DNA from: WLXB01 sp040221475
Lineage (GTDB): Bacteria; Pseudomonadota; Alphaproteobacteria; Rhodospirillales; Rhodospirillaceae
Direction of reading: 5' to 3'
NCBI GenBank assembly: GCA_040221475.1
Contig: JAVKEJ010000008.1
Span: 8,065-72,064 of the forward strand
Length of the DNA: 64,000 nucleotides
The notes under the pieces are model-generated. The model did no database searches. It saw nothing but the letters and a program-made list of their open reading frames with translations, and had not been told where the DNA came from. Positions 17,177 to 25,855 of the stretch are shown here, piece by piece. Position numbers and translations under genes: made by a program. The first letter of the stretch is position 1. Every line of letters starts with the position of its first letter.

Positions 17177-17674
17177 ATGATGAGTACAATAGATATTGCA
17201 GTTATCAACGATACCGTTCATCTCACCAATGTGTTGTTGATGGAACTCACGAGCGACGCTGGATGCACGGAGCGGCAGCATACACTGGTCGCATTTCGTG
17301 TCGTTTTGCGTGTACTTCGAGACCGGATGATAGTGAATGATGCGGTGCACCTTGGAGCGCAGCTACCAACGCTTATGCACGGATTTTACTACGAATCTTG
17401 GCACCCAGCCGCAACGCCAAGCCGGGAGTTTAACGCAGCGGGTTTTCTTGTGCGTATTGAGCGCGAGTTGCACACCGATCCCGAAGTTTCTTTATACGTT
17501 TTTGCTTGCCACGGAAAATCACTGTATTGTGGCCTGACTAGAATGCTGATGTGGACCCTAACGCGAGTCCAGGAAGCTAAATGTTGGCTAGAAATGGCGG
17601 GATGGCTGCCGACGAGCTTAGTGCGTGTGTCGAATTCATTCGTATGTCCCAATCTGTTAGCTAAGCAGCGGTGA
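17177..17674 (+). CDS. DUF2267-like protein with aberrant C-terminus
   Basis: The N-terminal 100 residues match the DUF2267 pattern: a helix with HTLVAFRVVLRVLRDRM, then AVHLGAQLPTLMHGFYYESWHP and FLVRIERELHTDPEVSLYVF. After that the sequence (CHGKSLYCGLTRMLMWTL and onward, Cys- and Trp-rich) no longer resembles the family. Another frame briefly reads FLYTFLLATENHCIVA before a stop. This could be a frameshift, degeneration or a divergent tail. GGGGAA precedes the ATGATG start. Proteins of this family are often found near stress and hypoxia genes; function unknown. An FNR-type box lies upstream. Confidence 0.55.
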   Translation: MMSTIDIAVINDTVHLTNVLLMELTSDAGCTERQHTLVAFRVVLRVLRDRMIVNDAVHLGAQLPTLMHGFYYESWHPAATPSREFNAAGFLVRIERELHTDPEVSLYVFACHGKSLYCGLTRMLMWTLTRVQEAKCWLEMAGWLPTSLVRVSNSFVCPNLLAKQR

Positions 17675-18045
17675 GTTTTTAAACAAAAAATTAAAAAGCG
17701 TCATTTTATTGACTGCGGTCAATAAAAGATTCTGTGGATATGACAGCTTCACTCTGCGCGGTAAGGAGCACGATCCGCAAGATGAGCCAGACTAGAAATT
17801 CTTCGGAATAATGGGATGGAAGTCGTACGGAGACGCGATGATCTACCGTTGTGGGGTCCGTGGTTAGCTTCGTCACAAGGGTTAGAGGAAACTTTAGCCC
17901 CGAAGGTATAGCAAGCCACGGATTTCCCATGCCTAGTTTACATGACGTGGACGTCGCAATGAAGACTGCTAACCTTAGACGTCGGCCCAAGCAGTGCGGG
18001 GAATAGAGCACGCGCTATGTTCATCATTATTTATCAGAGCTGGGC
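17675..18045. other. Intergenic region upstream of the Pcm-esterase fusion
   Basis: About 370 nt. It contains the perfectly symmetrical TTGACTGCGGTCAA at 17709-17722. A 101-codon minus-strand frame (18011-17706) ends across this palindrome and has no family resemblance, so I do not call it a gene. Confidence 0.4.
17709..17722. promoter_or_regulatory. FNR-like palindrome
   Basis: TTGACTGCGGTCAA has both TTGA and TCAA half-sites with symmetrical inner substitutions. It is 330 bp upstream of the next start codon, so its target is unclear. Confidence 0.4.
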
Positions 18046-20052
18046 ATGACCAATCGGTTTGGACTCTTGCGTCGGCGTATGGTTTCAGAACAAATACAGG
18101 CGCGCGGTGTGCGCGACGAGGCTGTATTGCAGGCCATGCTTAAAGTGCCGCGTGAGGCGTTTCTCCCTGAGCAATTGTATGATGTTGCCTATGAAGATAG
18201 ACCATTGCCTATAGCTTCAGGCCAGACGATCTCGCAGCCATATATTGTTGCGTACATGATTGAGGCGTTGGCGTTAAAGGGTGGCGAAAAAGTTCTTGAG
18301 ATCGGCGCAGGGTCAGGATACGCCGCAGCGGTCCTCGCGGAAATTGCAGCCGAGGTTTATACAATAGAACGTATTGGGCAATTGGCCGAGCAGGCAGGGT
18401 CTCATCTGATGGATGCGGGCTACGATAACGTGCATGTTCTCCATGACGATGGAACACGGGGTTGGATCGAAGAGGCCCCGTTTGATGCAATACTTGTCTC
18501 CGCCGGCGCCCCCTCTGTCCCCGAAGGCTTAACAATACAACTCGTTCTAGGCGGCAGAATGGTTGTCCCTGTCGGCGCCGATCAGCGGGCCCAAGAACTC
18601 ATCCGGATCACGCGGCGAGAAAAAGGACAGTTTGATCGCGAGGATCTTGCCGATGTTCGGTTTGTCCCGCTTATTGGAGAACATGGTTGGGAAGTCGAAG
18701 AGCCTGGGCCGGAAACAACGCGTCCACGCGTGGTCCAGACCAAACCAATAGTCAGCGATACTATACCAGAGGGCTTAGCCCGTTATGGCGAGTCTTTTAC
18801 TGATATCATGGACGCTGACTTGGATCCGTTGTTGGCTCGTGTTGGTGAGAGCAAAGTGGTGCTTATTGGTGAGGCAAGCCACGGCACGTCTGAATTTTAC
18901 CGCATGCGTGCTCGCATTTCACAGCGGCTTATCAAGGAAAAGGGTTTTACGGTCGTCGCTGCGGAAGCTGACTGGCCCGACGCGGCGCGCATTGATCATT
19001 ATGTGCGTCACCGGGAGGTTCCTGCCTCGGAATGGGAAGCCTTTAGCCGATTTCCGACATGGATGTGGCGTAATGAAGAGGTCCGCGAGTTCGTTGATTG
19101 GTTACATGTATACAATAGGTACAGAGCCTATAATGACCGCCCTGCATTTTATGGTCTGGACCTTTACAGCCTCTACAATTCTACAAGGGCGGTTATTGAT
19201 TACCTCCAAGATGTCGATCCAGACTTAGCGTTGGTTGCCCGTTATCGCTATGGATGCCTGAGTCCCTGGGAGGCAGACCCGGCGGCCTACGGCCATGCTG
19301 CGCTTACCGGTGCGTACCGGAACTGTGAGCGCGATGTTACGAAAATGCTTGTCGAGTTATACAGTAAGCGCCAGGACTATACGTTGAGGGACGGCGAGCG
19401 GTTTCTGGACGCAACGCAAAACGCTGAACTCGTTGCCAATGCTGAACGCTATTACCGGATTATGTATTATGGTTCGCGGGCATCCTGGAATCTTCGTGAT
19501 GGCCACATGTTCCATACACTACAGAATATTCTGCAGTTCCATGGTGAAAACGCAAAGGCTGTTATTTGGGCCCATAACTCACATATAGGAAACGCCGCAG
19601 CTACGGAGATGTCGGCACGCGGCGAGCACAATATCGGAGAGTTCTGCCGTAAGGGGTTCGGCGATCAATCTTATTCAATCGGGTTTGGCACAGATCACGG
19701 GACCGTTGCCGCTGCATCCGCGTGGGATGGTCCAATGGTAGTCAAGCAAGTGCAGCCCTCGCACCCGCAAAGTTATGAGCGTCTCTTCCACTTAGCAGAT
19801 AAATCGGGCCTGATTTTACCGCTCAGAAACAGCGAGGCAACGGACTTAATTCGTGAGCTTGGCAAGCCGCGACTTGAGCGGGCCATCGGTGTGATTTACC
19901 GCCCTGAGACCGAACTCGCCAGTCACTATTTTGAGGCCGACCTGCCGCGCCAGTTTGACGAGTACATCTGGATTGATGAGACGCATGCCATCTCGGCGTT
20001 ACCAACTGGCCAAACAGCCGGTATGCCAGACACGTATCCGTTTGGCGTTTGA
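18046..20052 (+). CDS. Fusion of protein-L-isoaspartate O-methyltransferase and erythromycin-esterase-type hydrolase
   Basis: Residues 1 to about 215 form a protein-L-isoaspartate methyltransferase (VPREAFLPEQL, QTISQPYIVAYM, SAM-binding LEIGAGSGYAAAVLAE), which repairs isoaspartyl damage in ageing proteins. Residues about 240-655 form an erythromycin-esterase-superfamily domain with GEASHGTSEF (catalytic His), AAEADWPDA (catalytic Glu) and WAHNSHIGN. It is 668 residues with no stop or frameshift at the junction, so this is one polypeptide. An antibiotic role is not implied: chromosomal proteins of this superfamily often have unknown substrates. No signal peptide, so it is cytoplasmic. It may hydrolyse a damage product or a macrocyclic ester during survival. 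The ribosome binding site is weak. Confidence 0.88.
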   Translation: MTNRFGLLRRRMVSEQIQARGVRDEAVLQAMLKVPREAFLPEQLYDVAYEDRPLPIASGQTISQPYIVAYMIEALALKGGEKVLEIGAGSGYAAAVLAEIAAEVYTIERIGQLAEQAGSHLMDAGYDNVHVLHDDGTRGWIEEAPFDAILVSAGAPSVPEGLTIQLVLGGRMVVPVGADQRAQELIRITRREKGQFDREDLADVRFVPLIGEHGWEVEEPGPETTRPRVVQTKPIVSDTIPEGLARYGESFTDIMDADLDPLLARVGESKVVLIGEASHGTSEFYRMRARISQRLIKEKGFTVVAAEADWPDAARIDHYVRHREVPASEWEAFSRFPTWMWRNEEVREFVDWLHVYNRYRAYNDRPAFYGLDLYSLYNSTRAVIDYLQDVDPDLALVARYRYGCLSPWEADPAAYGHAALTGAYRNCERDVTKMLVELYSKRQDYTLRDGERFLDATQNAELVANAERYYRIMYYGSRASWNLRDGHMFHTLQNILQFHGENAKAVIWAHNSHIGNAAATEMSARGEHNIGEFCRKGFGDQSYSIGFGTDHGTVAAASAWDGPMVVKQVQPSHPQSYERLFHLADKSGLILPLRNSEATDLIRELGKPRLERAIGVIYRPETELASHYFEADLPRQFDEYIWIDETHAISALPTGQTAGMPDTYPFGV

Positions 20053-20424
20053 GCAGGGAAGCTACGAGACGCCCACCAATGACGGGTCAATTAGTTCAAA
20101 GCGCTATTATAGAATTTCTTAAGCACCCGGCGTCCCATGATCTAATCAAAGATGACCATGTCGAGCGTGATGTGTCATCGCAAAGCAACTACACCTGGGC
20201 GGATTGCACCAAGAATATGGGCGGATGAGGTAAAAAGAAGGGGCAGGCGCCTTTTCTGCAAATAAGAATGGCATAAAGCCACAAGGCATCAGCCTGTGGC
20301 AGCCGAATAGACCTCATTATTAAACAGAAGACTAAGCCTCGTTGATTTTAGTCAAGGAGGTGCCGTCTGTACTCCTATATCGGTAACGGCAGTTTCAGTT
20401 TCGGGGACGTCGGAGCGCCTAAAA
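20053..20424. other. Intergenic region upstream of the cbb3 oxidase operon
   Basis: About 370 nt. It contains an imperfect hairpin (GCCACA-GG/CCTGTGGC, 20278-20300) without a following T-tract, and the ccoN FNR box at 20342-20355. No gene seen. Confidence 0.4.
20342..20355. promoter_or_regulatory. FNR/FixK-type box of the ccoNOQP operon
   Basis: TTGATTTTAGTCAA, one mismatch. A -10-like CTATAT at 20375-20380 lies 29 bp downstream and ccoN starts at 20425. Control of cbb3 oxidase genes by FNR or FixK is well established in proteobacteria. Confidence 0.78.
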
Positions 20425-22089
20425 ATGACCCAATTAACAGCGCGTATAGATACGCTTAATAGCAAAGATACGGGGCTCATTTGCGCTCTTATCGTAGCCA
20501 TTTTTGGCTGTCTTTTCTGGATCGGAGGAGCTGGTTCAGACCCGGTGGCAGTCCATGCGGCCATATATGCGATTGCGTTTTTCCTTTTTATCATGGCTCT
20601 AGGTCATCGCATTATCGGGCGCGACAACCCCTCACGTTGGAGCCCGCCAGACCTTACTTCTTATAGCGATGATGTAATCAAGGCTGGTGTGATTGCTTCC
20701 ACGTTTTGGGGTGTAGTTGGGTTTGCGGTTGGTCTGGTCATTGCCTTACAACTTGCTTTTCCGGCGCTCAACTTTGATTTGCCCTGGACAAGCTTTGGTC
20801 GCCTCAGACCAGTCCATACATCTGGAGTTATTTTTGCCTTTGGTGGCAATGTACTGATAACGACATCCTTTTATGTGGTTCAGCGCACCTGTCGTGCCCG
20901 TTTGGCGGGAGACCTTGCGCCCTGGTTTGTATTCTGGGGCTATCAACTATTTATTGTGATCGCAGCTACTGGATATGTTTTGGGCATTACTCAATCGAAG
21001 GAGTACGCCGAGCCTGAGTGGTATGCAGACCTCTGGTTAACGATCGTATGGGTGACCTACCTTATTGTTTTCCTGGCAACATTGGCTAAGCGTAAAGAGC
21101 CTCACATCTATGTCGCCAACTGGTTTTATCTCGCCTTTATTGTCACAGTGGCAATGCTGCATGTGGTTAATAACATGGCCGTTCCTGCATCTTTGGCCGG
21201 GGCCAAAAGTTATTCCGTTTTCTCAGGGGTTCAGGATGCTTTGACCCAATGGTGGTATGGCCACAATGCTGTCGGGTTTTTTCTGACTGCAGGTTTCTTA
21301 GGGATCATGTACTACTTTGTACCTAAGCGTGTTGAGCGGCCTGTGTACTCTTATAGGCTATCTATTATTCACTTTTGGTCCTTGATTTTCTTATACATTT
21401 GGGCTGGACCGCATCACCTGCATTACACAGCTCTGCCGGAATGGGCGCAAACGTTGGGGATGACTTTCTCCATCATGCTGTGGATGCCGTCTTGGGGCGG
21501 CATGATCAACGGGCTCATGACCTTATCTGGCGCATGGGACAAGCTTCGCACAGACCCAGTTGTGCGCATGATGGTTGTTGCGATCGCATTTTACGGCATG
21601 AGCACGTTCGAAGGGCCAGTGATGAGCATCAAGGCCGTTAACTCGCTGAGTCACTACACAGACTGGACAGTCGGCCATACTCATTCTGGCGCGCTGGGAT
21701 GGGTCGGTTACATCAGCTTTGGTGCACTGTATTGCCTGACGCCGTGGCTATGGAAGCGCAAAGAACTCTACTCTCTCAAGCTGGTGAATCTACACTTCTG
21801 GATTTCGACCATCGGTATCGTGCTCTACATCACCTCAATGTGGGTGTCAGGTATTCTTCAAGGCCTCATGTGGCGCTCCTACGATAGTCTTGGTTTTCTA
21901 GAATACAGCTTCGTTGAGACCGTGGAAGCTATGCATCCCTTTTATTTAATTCGGGCGCTTGGCGGAGGTTTGTTTGCCTTCGGGGCCATGATCATGGCCT
22001 ACAACCTCTGGCGGACGGCCCGTGGTGATGTTCGGAACGAGACGAGCGTCTCATCGCTGGGGGGTATTCCCCAAGCGGCAGCGGTTTGA
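20425..22089 (+). CDS. ccoN: cbb3-type cytochrome c oxidase subunit I
   Basis: Catalytic heme-copper subunit of the high-affinity terminal oxidase, in the inner membrane. At 554 residues with many transmembrane segments, it has the cbb3 signatures PVHTSGVIFAFGGN, WWYGHNAVGFFLTAGFLG (copper and heme ligands), GPHHLHYTALPEWAQ and VGHTHSGALGWVG. GGAG lies 9 nt before the ATG. It is first in the operon, followed by ccoO after 12 nt, and is preceded by an FNR box. It enables respiration at very low oxygen. Confidence 0.96.
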   Translation: MTQLTARIDTLNSKDTGLICALIVAIFGCLFWIGGAGSDPVAVHAAIYAIAFFLFIMALGHRIIGRDNPSRWSPPDLTSYSDDVIKAGVIASTFWGVVGFAVGLVIALQLAFPALNFDLPWTSFGRLRPVHTSGVIFAFGGNVLITTSFYVVQRTCRARLAGDLAPWFVFWGYQLFIVIAATGYVLGITQSKEYAEPEWYADLWLTIVWVTYLIVFLATLAKRKEPHIYVANWFYLAFIVTVAMLHVVNNMAVPASLAGAKSYSVFSGVQDALTQWWYGHNAVGFFLTAGFLGIMYYFVPKRVERPVYSYRLSIIHFWSLIFLYIWAGPHHLHYTALPEWAQTLGMTFSIMLWMPSWGGMINGLMTLSGAWDKLRTDPVVRMMVVAIAFYGMSTFEGPVMSIKAVNSLSHYTDWTVGHTHSGALGWVGYISFGALYCLTPWLWKRKELYSLKLVNLHFWISTIGIVLYITSMWVSGILQGLMWRSYDSLGFLEYSFVETVEAMHPFYLIRALGGGLFAFGAMIMAYNLWRTARGDVRNETSVSSLGGIPQAAAV

Positions 22090-22101
22090 GGAGGGCGCGC
22101 T

Positions 22102-22824
22102 ATGTTGAACCACGACCGTTTTGAAAAGAATTCGATCGTTTTGTTGATCGGTATTCTAATTGTTGTCTCTATAGGTGGCCTGGTTGAGGTCGCACCATTA
22201 TTCTATCTCAAGAGCACTATCGAGAAGGTTGAGGGAATGCGGCCGTATACTCCGCTGGAGCTTGCAGGCCGCAACATATACATTCGTGAGGGCTGCTACA
22301 CTTGTCACAGCCAAATGATCCGCGCTCTAAGGGATGAGGTTGAGCGTTACGGCCACTATTCCTTGGCGGCGGAAAGTATGTACGACCATCCTTTCCAGTG
22401 GGGGTCGAAGCGCAACGGCCCTGACTTAGCTCGCGTGGGTGGCAAGTATTCGGATGAATGGCACCAGGATCATTTTAAATCTCCACAAAGCGTTGTTCCG
22501 GAGTCGATAATGCCCGGATATCCATTTTTGGCGACAACGCGCCTAACAGTGGCCAACCTTGAGGACCACGTTCAAGCGCAGCGAACGGTCGGCGTGCCAT
22601 ATACGGATGACATGCTTACCAATGCGGTTGATGACGCCAAAGTGCAGGCGGATCCGGATGCAGATTATGATGCGTTTCTAGCGCGTTATCCCGAGGCTAT
22701 CGTCAGCAATTTCGATGGCAAAGCAGCAGAGCTTACTGAGCTTGATGCCCTCATCGCCTACATGCAGATGTTGGGCACGTTGGTCGATTTCTCTCAATAC
22801 GACGCTGAAGCGTTTAAACGTTAG
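22102..22824 (+). CDS. ccoO: cbb3-type cytochrome c oxidase subunit II (monoheme)
   Basis: Membrane-anchored monoheme cytochrome c that passes electrons to ccoN. One N-terminal transmembrane helix (residues about 10-32) precedes the heme site GCYTCHSQMIR. The family motif WGSKRNGPDLARVGGKYS follows and the axial Met probably lies in SIMPGYPFL. At 240 residues it is normal in length. A strong GAGGAGGG site lies upstream of the ATG. Confidence 0.95.
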   Translation: MLNHDRFEKNSIVLLIGILIVVSIGGLVEVAPLFYLKSTIEKVEGMRPYTPLELAGRNIYIREGCYTCHSQMIRALRDEVERYGHYSLAAESMYDHPFQWGSKRNGPDLARVGGKYSDEWHQDHFKSPQSVVPESIMPGYPFLATTRLTVANLEDHVQAQRTVGVPYTDDMLTNAVDDAKVQADPDADYDAFLARYPEAIVSNFDGKAAELTELDALIAYMQMLGTLVDFSQYDAEAFKR

Positions 22825-22834
22825 GAGGCCATGT

Positions 22835-22999
22835 ATGACTCATCAAACGGCCTCTGCTTTCGCCCAGTCTTGGGGGTTAGTCTACCTCTTAATTCTATTT
22901 GTTGCGGTCTGTGGCTACGCGCTTTGGCCGCGCAACAAGGACAAGTTTGATCGCGCATCAAGGATGCCATTAGAAGAGGATCACAGCCATGGCGAATAA
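22835..22999 (+). CDS. ccoQ: cbb3 oxidase small subunit CcoQ
   Basis: A 54-residue single-pass membrane protein (SWGLVYLLILFVAVCGYALWP, then a charged tail with NKDKFDRAS typical of CcoQ). AGGAGG at 22823-22828 is 6 nt before ATG 22835 and overlaps the ccoO stop. A larger open frame begins at 22715 inside ccoO, but the real start is the one with the Shine-Dalgarno. It stabilises the oxidase complex. The end overlaps ccoP by 11 nt. Confidence 0.92.
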   Translation: MTHQTASAFAQSWGLVYLLILFVAVCGYALWPRNKDKFDRASRMPLEEDHSHGE

Positions 23000-23861
23000 T
23001 CGCGAAGTCGATTCTTTCTCAGGCGTCGAAACAACCGGGCATGAATGGGATGGCATCAAGGAGTTAAACAATCCGCTCCCCCGTTGGTGGCTCTATATCC
23101 TGTATGCATCGATCATCTGGTCTGTTGGGTATTGGATTGCCATGCCAGCGTGGCCAATGGTGTCATCCTACACGCAAGGCATGCTTGGTTGGTCACAGAG
23201 ATCCAATGTGATGGCAGAGGTTGAAGCTATCAAGAAAAGCCGTGAGCCAATCAAGGCGAAGTTGTTGCAAGCGTCTCTTGAAGAAATTGAGGCGACACCA
23301 GATCTATTTACGTTCGCGCTGGCAAGTGGCGAGGCTGCTTTTGGCGACAATTGTGCACCTTGTCATGGTTCTGGTGCGCAGGGTGCTGTTGGTTATCCAA
23401 ACCTCAACGACGATGAATGGCTTTGGGGTGGGGCGTTGTCCGATATTGAATATACAATCACTCATGGTATCCGGAATGAAAATTTCGATAGCCGTTACAG
23501 CGAAATGCCAGCTTTCTTGCAGGTCGGTACAATCGATAGAAAGGAGCTGTCAGACTTAACAGATTACGTTTTATTAATTAGCGATCAAGAACCCAGTTCA
23601 GAGGCTGCTGCTGCTCGTGGTCAAGGGCTCTACGTTACACATTGTGAGTCCTGCCATGCTGCTGACGGTACTGGTGATCGCGAGCAAGGTGCGCCGAGTT
23701 TGGTCGACCAGATTTGGCTTTATGGTAGTGATCGCGAGAGTATCCAATCGACGATTGCGAATGCGCGCAATAGTTCAATGCCGCAGTGGGGTGAACGGCT
23801 AGATCCTTCTACGATAAAGGCTCTGGCGGTATATGTGCATGCCCTTGGTGGTGGTGAATAA
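22989..23861 (+). CDS. ccoP: cbb3-type cytochrome c oxidase subunit III (diheme)
   Basis: Membrane-anchored diheme cytochrome c, the electron entry point of the oxidase. The cytoplasmic N-terminus (TTGHEWDGIKELNNPLPRWW, typical of CcoP) precedes one transmembrane helix. Two heme sites follow, CAPCHG and CESCHA. Length is 290 residues. Confidence 0.95.
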   Translation: MANNREVDSFSGVETTGHEWDGIKELNNPLPRWWLYILYASIIWSVGYWIAMPAWPMVSSYTQGMLGWSQRSNVMAEVEAIKKSREPIKAKLLQASLEEIEATPDLFTFALASGEAAFGDNCAPCHGSGAQGAVGYPNLNDDEWLWGGALSDIEYTITHGIRNENFDSRYSEMPAFLQVGTIDRKELSDLTDYVLLISDQEPSSEAAAARGQGLYVTHCESCHAADGTGDREQGAPSLVDQIWLYGSDRESIQSTIANARNSSMPQWGERLDPSTIKALAVYVHALGGGE

Positions 23862-23864
23862 TAC

Positions 23865-25346
23865 GTGGACAAGTCTGTCGAAGATTATGGGCCCCCTGTC
23901 GACATTCTCGATGTTGAAGCAGTAAACCGCAAAGACAAACGCTCTTTTTTCAAAAAGCGCGAACCGATTTATCCTAAACGGGTGAACGGAACGTTTCGGC
24001 GGATAAAGTGGATCGTGATGGCCATAACTCTAGGCATTTACTACATCTTACCTTGGGTGAGGTGGGATCGTGGTGAAGGTGCACCGAACCAAGCCGTTCT
24101 TGTCGATTTTGCCAATTCGCGTTTCTATTTCTTCTTTATCGAGCTTTGGCCACAAGAAGTTTACTACATCACTGGATTGCTGATCCTTGCTGCAATTGGA
24201 CTGTTTTTAGTTACGGCTTTGGCCGGACGTGTTTGGTGTGGCTACACTTGTCCTCAAACCGTTTGGACCGACCTTTTTGTCTGGGTTGAACGTGCTATTG
24301 AGGGCAATCGTAACGAACGCATTCGGCTTGATAAGCAACCTTGGAGCCTTTCAAAAGCTAGTAAGAAGATTTTCAAGCACATTATTTGGCTGATCATTGC
24401 GATCGCCACGGGTGGTGCGTGGATTTTCTACTTTGCAGATGCGCCTGTTTTGGCTCAACAGTTGTTCAATCTTGAAGCCCCGTTCACGGCTTATGTCTTC
24501 ATCGGTATTTTTGCTTTCACCACATACTCACTTGGCGGACTCATGCGGGAGCAAGTGTGCATCTATATGTGCCCTTGGCCCCGTATTCAGTCTGCGATGA
24601 TTGACGATGAGTCCCTAGCTGTTACATATCGGTTTGATCGTGGTGAACCTCGTGCCGCCCATAAAAAGGGCGCGTCGTGGGACGGGCGAGGGGACTGCAT
24701 CGATTGCAAACAATGTGTTGCAGCCTGTCCAATGGGGATCGATATTCGGGACGGTTTGCAACTCGAGTGTATACAGTGTGCTTTATGCATCGACGCTTGT
24801 GATGACGTTATGGCCAAAGTCGACCGCCCTTTGGGCTTGATCGGTTATGACAATGATCTTGCAATTCAATATCGCCAGGAAGGTAAGACCATGCCCTTCC
24901 GGCCCGTAAGACTGCGTACAGTTGCCTATTCAATCATCCTCGCCGTTGTCGGCTCTATAATGCTGTATGGCCTAATTACTCGGCCTCTGGTCGGTTTGAA
25001 TGTCCTCAAGGACCGCAACCCCACCTATGTCGCGTTGTCAGATGGCGGCGTGCGTAATGGGTATGAGGTAAAAATTCTTAACAAGCTTCGCGAAGAGAAA
25101 CGGTATTTTATCTCAATAGCGGGCTTGCCGGGGGCGACGTTGTCAGCTGTAAGTTTACCCATATCGGGGCAGGGAGAGGTGATGGTTAATGTTCCCGGTG
25201 ATGATCTGCGAGCCATCAAAGTGTTTGTAACTCTGCCTGCAGAGCACCGTCCGAGCGGTCAAATGCCTATCGTATTTAAAGTCTCTGATATTAAAGGTGA
25301 AATTACAGCGACGAAAGAATCTGTATTTAGTGGGGGCCGGCAGTGA
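23865..25346 (+). CDS. ccoG: Cytochrome c oxidase accessory protein CcoG (FixG)
   Basis: A membrane-bound polyferredoxin that reduces copper for cbb3 assembly. Several membrane helices, including the conserved AGRVWCGYTCPQTVWTD, are followed by two 4Fe-4S motifs (CIDCKQCVAACPMGID and CIQCALCIDACD) and a periplasmic immunoglobulin-like C-terminal domain. It begins at GTG 23865, 3 nt after ccoP. Length is 493 residues, normal. Confidence 0.95.
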   Translation: MDKSVEDYGPPVDILDVEAVNRKDKRSFFKKREPIYPKRVNGTFRRIKWIVMAITLGIYYILPWVRWDRGEGAPNQAVLVDFANSRFYFFFIELWPQEVYYITGLLILAAIGLFLVTALAGRVWCGYTCPQTVWTDLFVWVERAIEGNRNERIRLDKQPWSLSKASKKIFKHIIWLIIAIATGGAWIFYFADAPVLAQQLFNLEAPFTAYVFIGIFAFTTYSLGGLMREQVCIYMCPWPRIQSAMIDDESLAVTYRFDRGEPRAAHKKGASWDGRGDCIDCKQCVAACPMGIDIRDGLQLECIQCALCIDACDDVMAKVDRPLGLIGYDNDLAIQYRQEGKTMPFRPVRLRTVAYSIILAVVGSIMLYGLITRPLVGLNVLKDRNPTYVALSDGGVRNGYEVKILNKLREEKRYFISIAGLPGATLSAVSLPISGQGEVMVNVPGDDLRAIKVFVTLPAEHRPSGQMPIVFKVSDIKGEITATKESVFSGGRQ

Positions 25347-25855
25347 GAACAGGATCTCAGATACTGGTTACAGGGCGTCAGGTTTTCTGGTGGATAACCG
25401 CTTTCTTTGCCGTAGTAATCGGCGTGAACGCAACAATGGCTATCCTCGCGCTCTCGACCTTCAACGGCGTTTCTGAAGACGAGGCTTATGTCGATGGTCT
25501 TGCATTTAATGAGACTCTAAAGGCCGTGGATGAGCAGCAGGCCATGGGGTGGTCCGTATCTACGAACCTTGACCGGCCTGGTGGATTAGTTGCGAATATC
25601 CGTGCAGAGTATCTGGACGCAAGCAACGTTGCTCTGACCCACTTGAACGTCCGCGCGGAATTTGTTCGTCCTGTGCATCAAGGATACGACTTTTCTGTTT
25701 TTCTTCAACAGACCGGGCCTGGGATCTACACTGCAGCGACCAATGTGCCTCTGGCAGGGCAATGGACCGTAAGGCTGATCGCTGAATACAACGCGTCTCA
25801 ACTCAATCAGTTCGCGCGTCCGTATGTTCTGACTTACCGTACCGTAATCCGATGA
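25343..25855 (+). CDS. ccoH: cbb3 assembly protein CcoH (FixH)
   Basis: A single N-terminal membrane helix (VFWWITAFFAVVIGVNATMAILAL) is followed by a periplasmic domain typical of FixH (LNVRAEFVRPVHQGYDFSVFL, GQWTVRLIA). The GTG start overlaps the ccoG stop (GTGA), and the end overlaps ccoI by 4 nt. It is needed for assembly of the oxidase. Length is 170 residues. Confidence 0.92.
   Translation: MRTGSQILVTGRQVFWWITAFFAVVIGVNATMAILALSTFNGVSEDEAYVDGLAFNETLKAVDEQQAMGWSVSTNLDRPGGLVANIRAEYLDASNVALTHLNVRAEFVRPVHQGYDFSVFLQQTGPGIYTAATNVPLAGQWTVRLIAEYNASQLNQFARPYVLTYRTVIR

Noticed and set aside
17706..18011. 101-codon minus-strand frame
   Set aside because: No recognisable content and no ribosome binding site; it ends across the FNR-like palindrome.
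18046..20052. Macrolide resistance gene
   Set aside because: The esterase domain is fused to a protein-repair enzyme in a chromosomal survival context; resistance is not supported by sequence alone.
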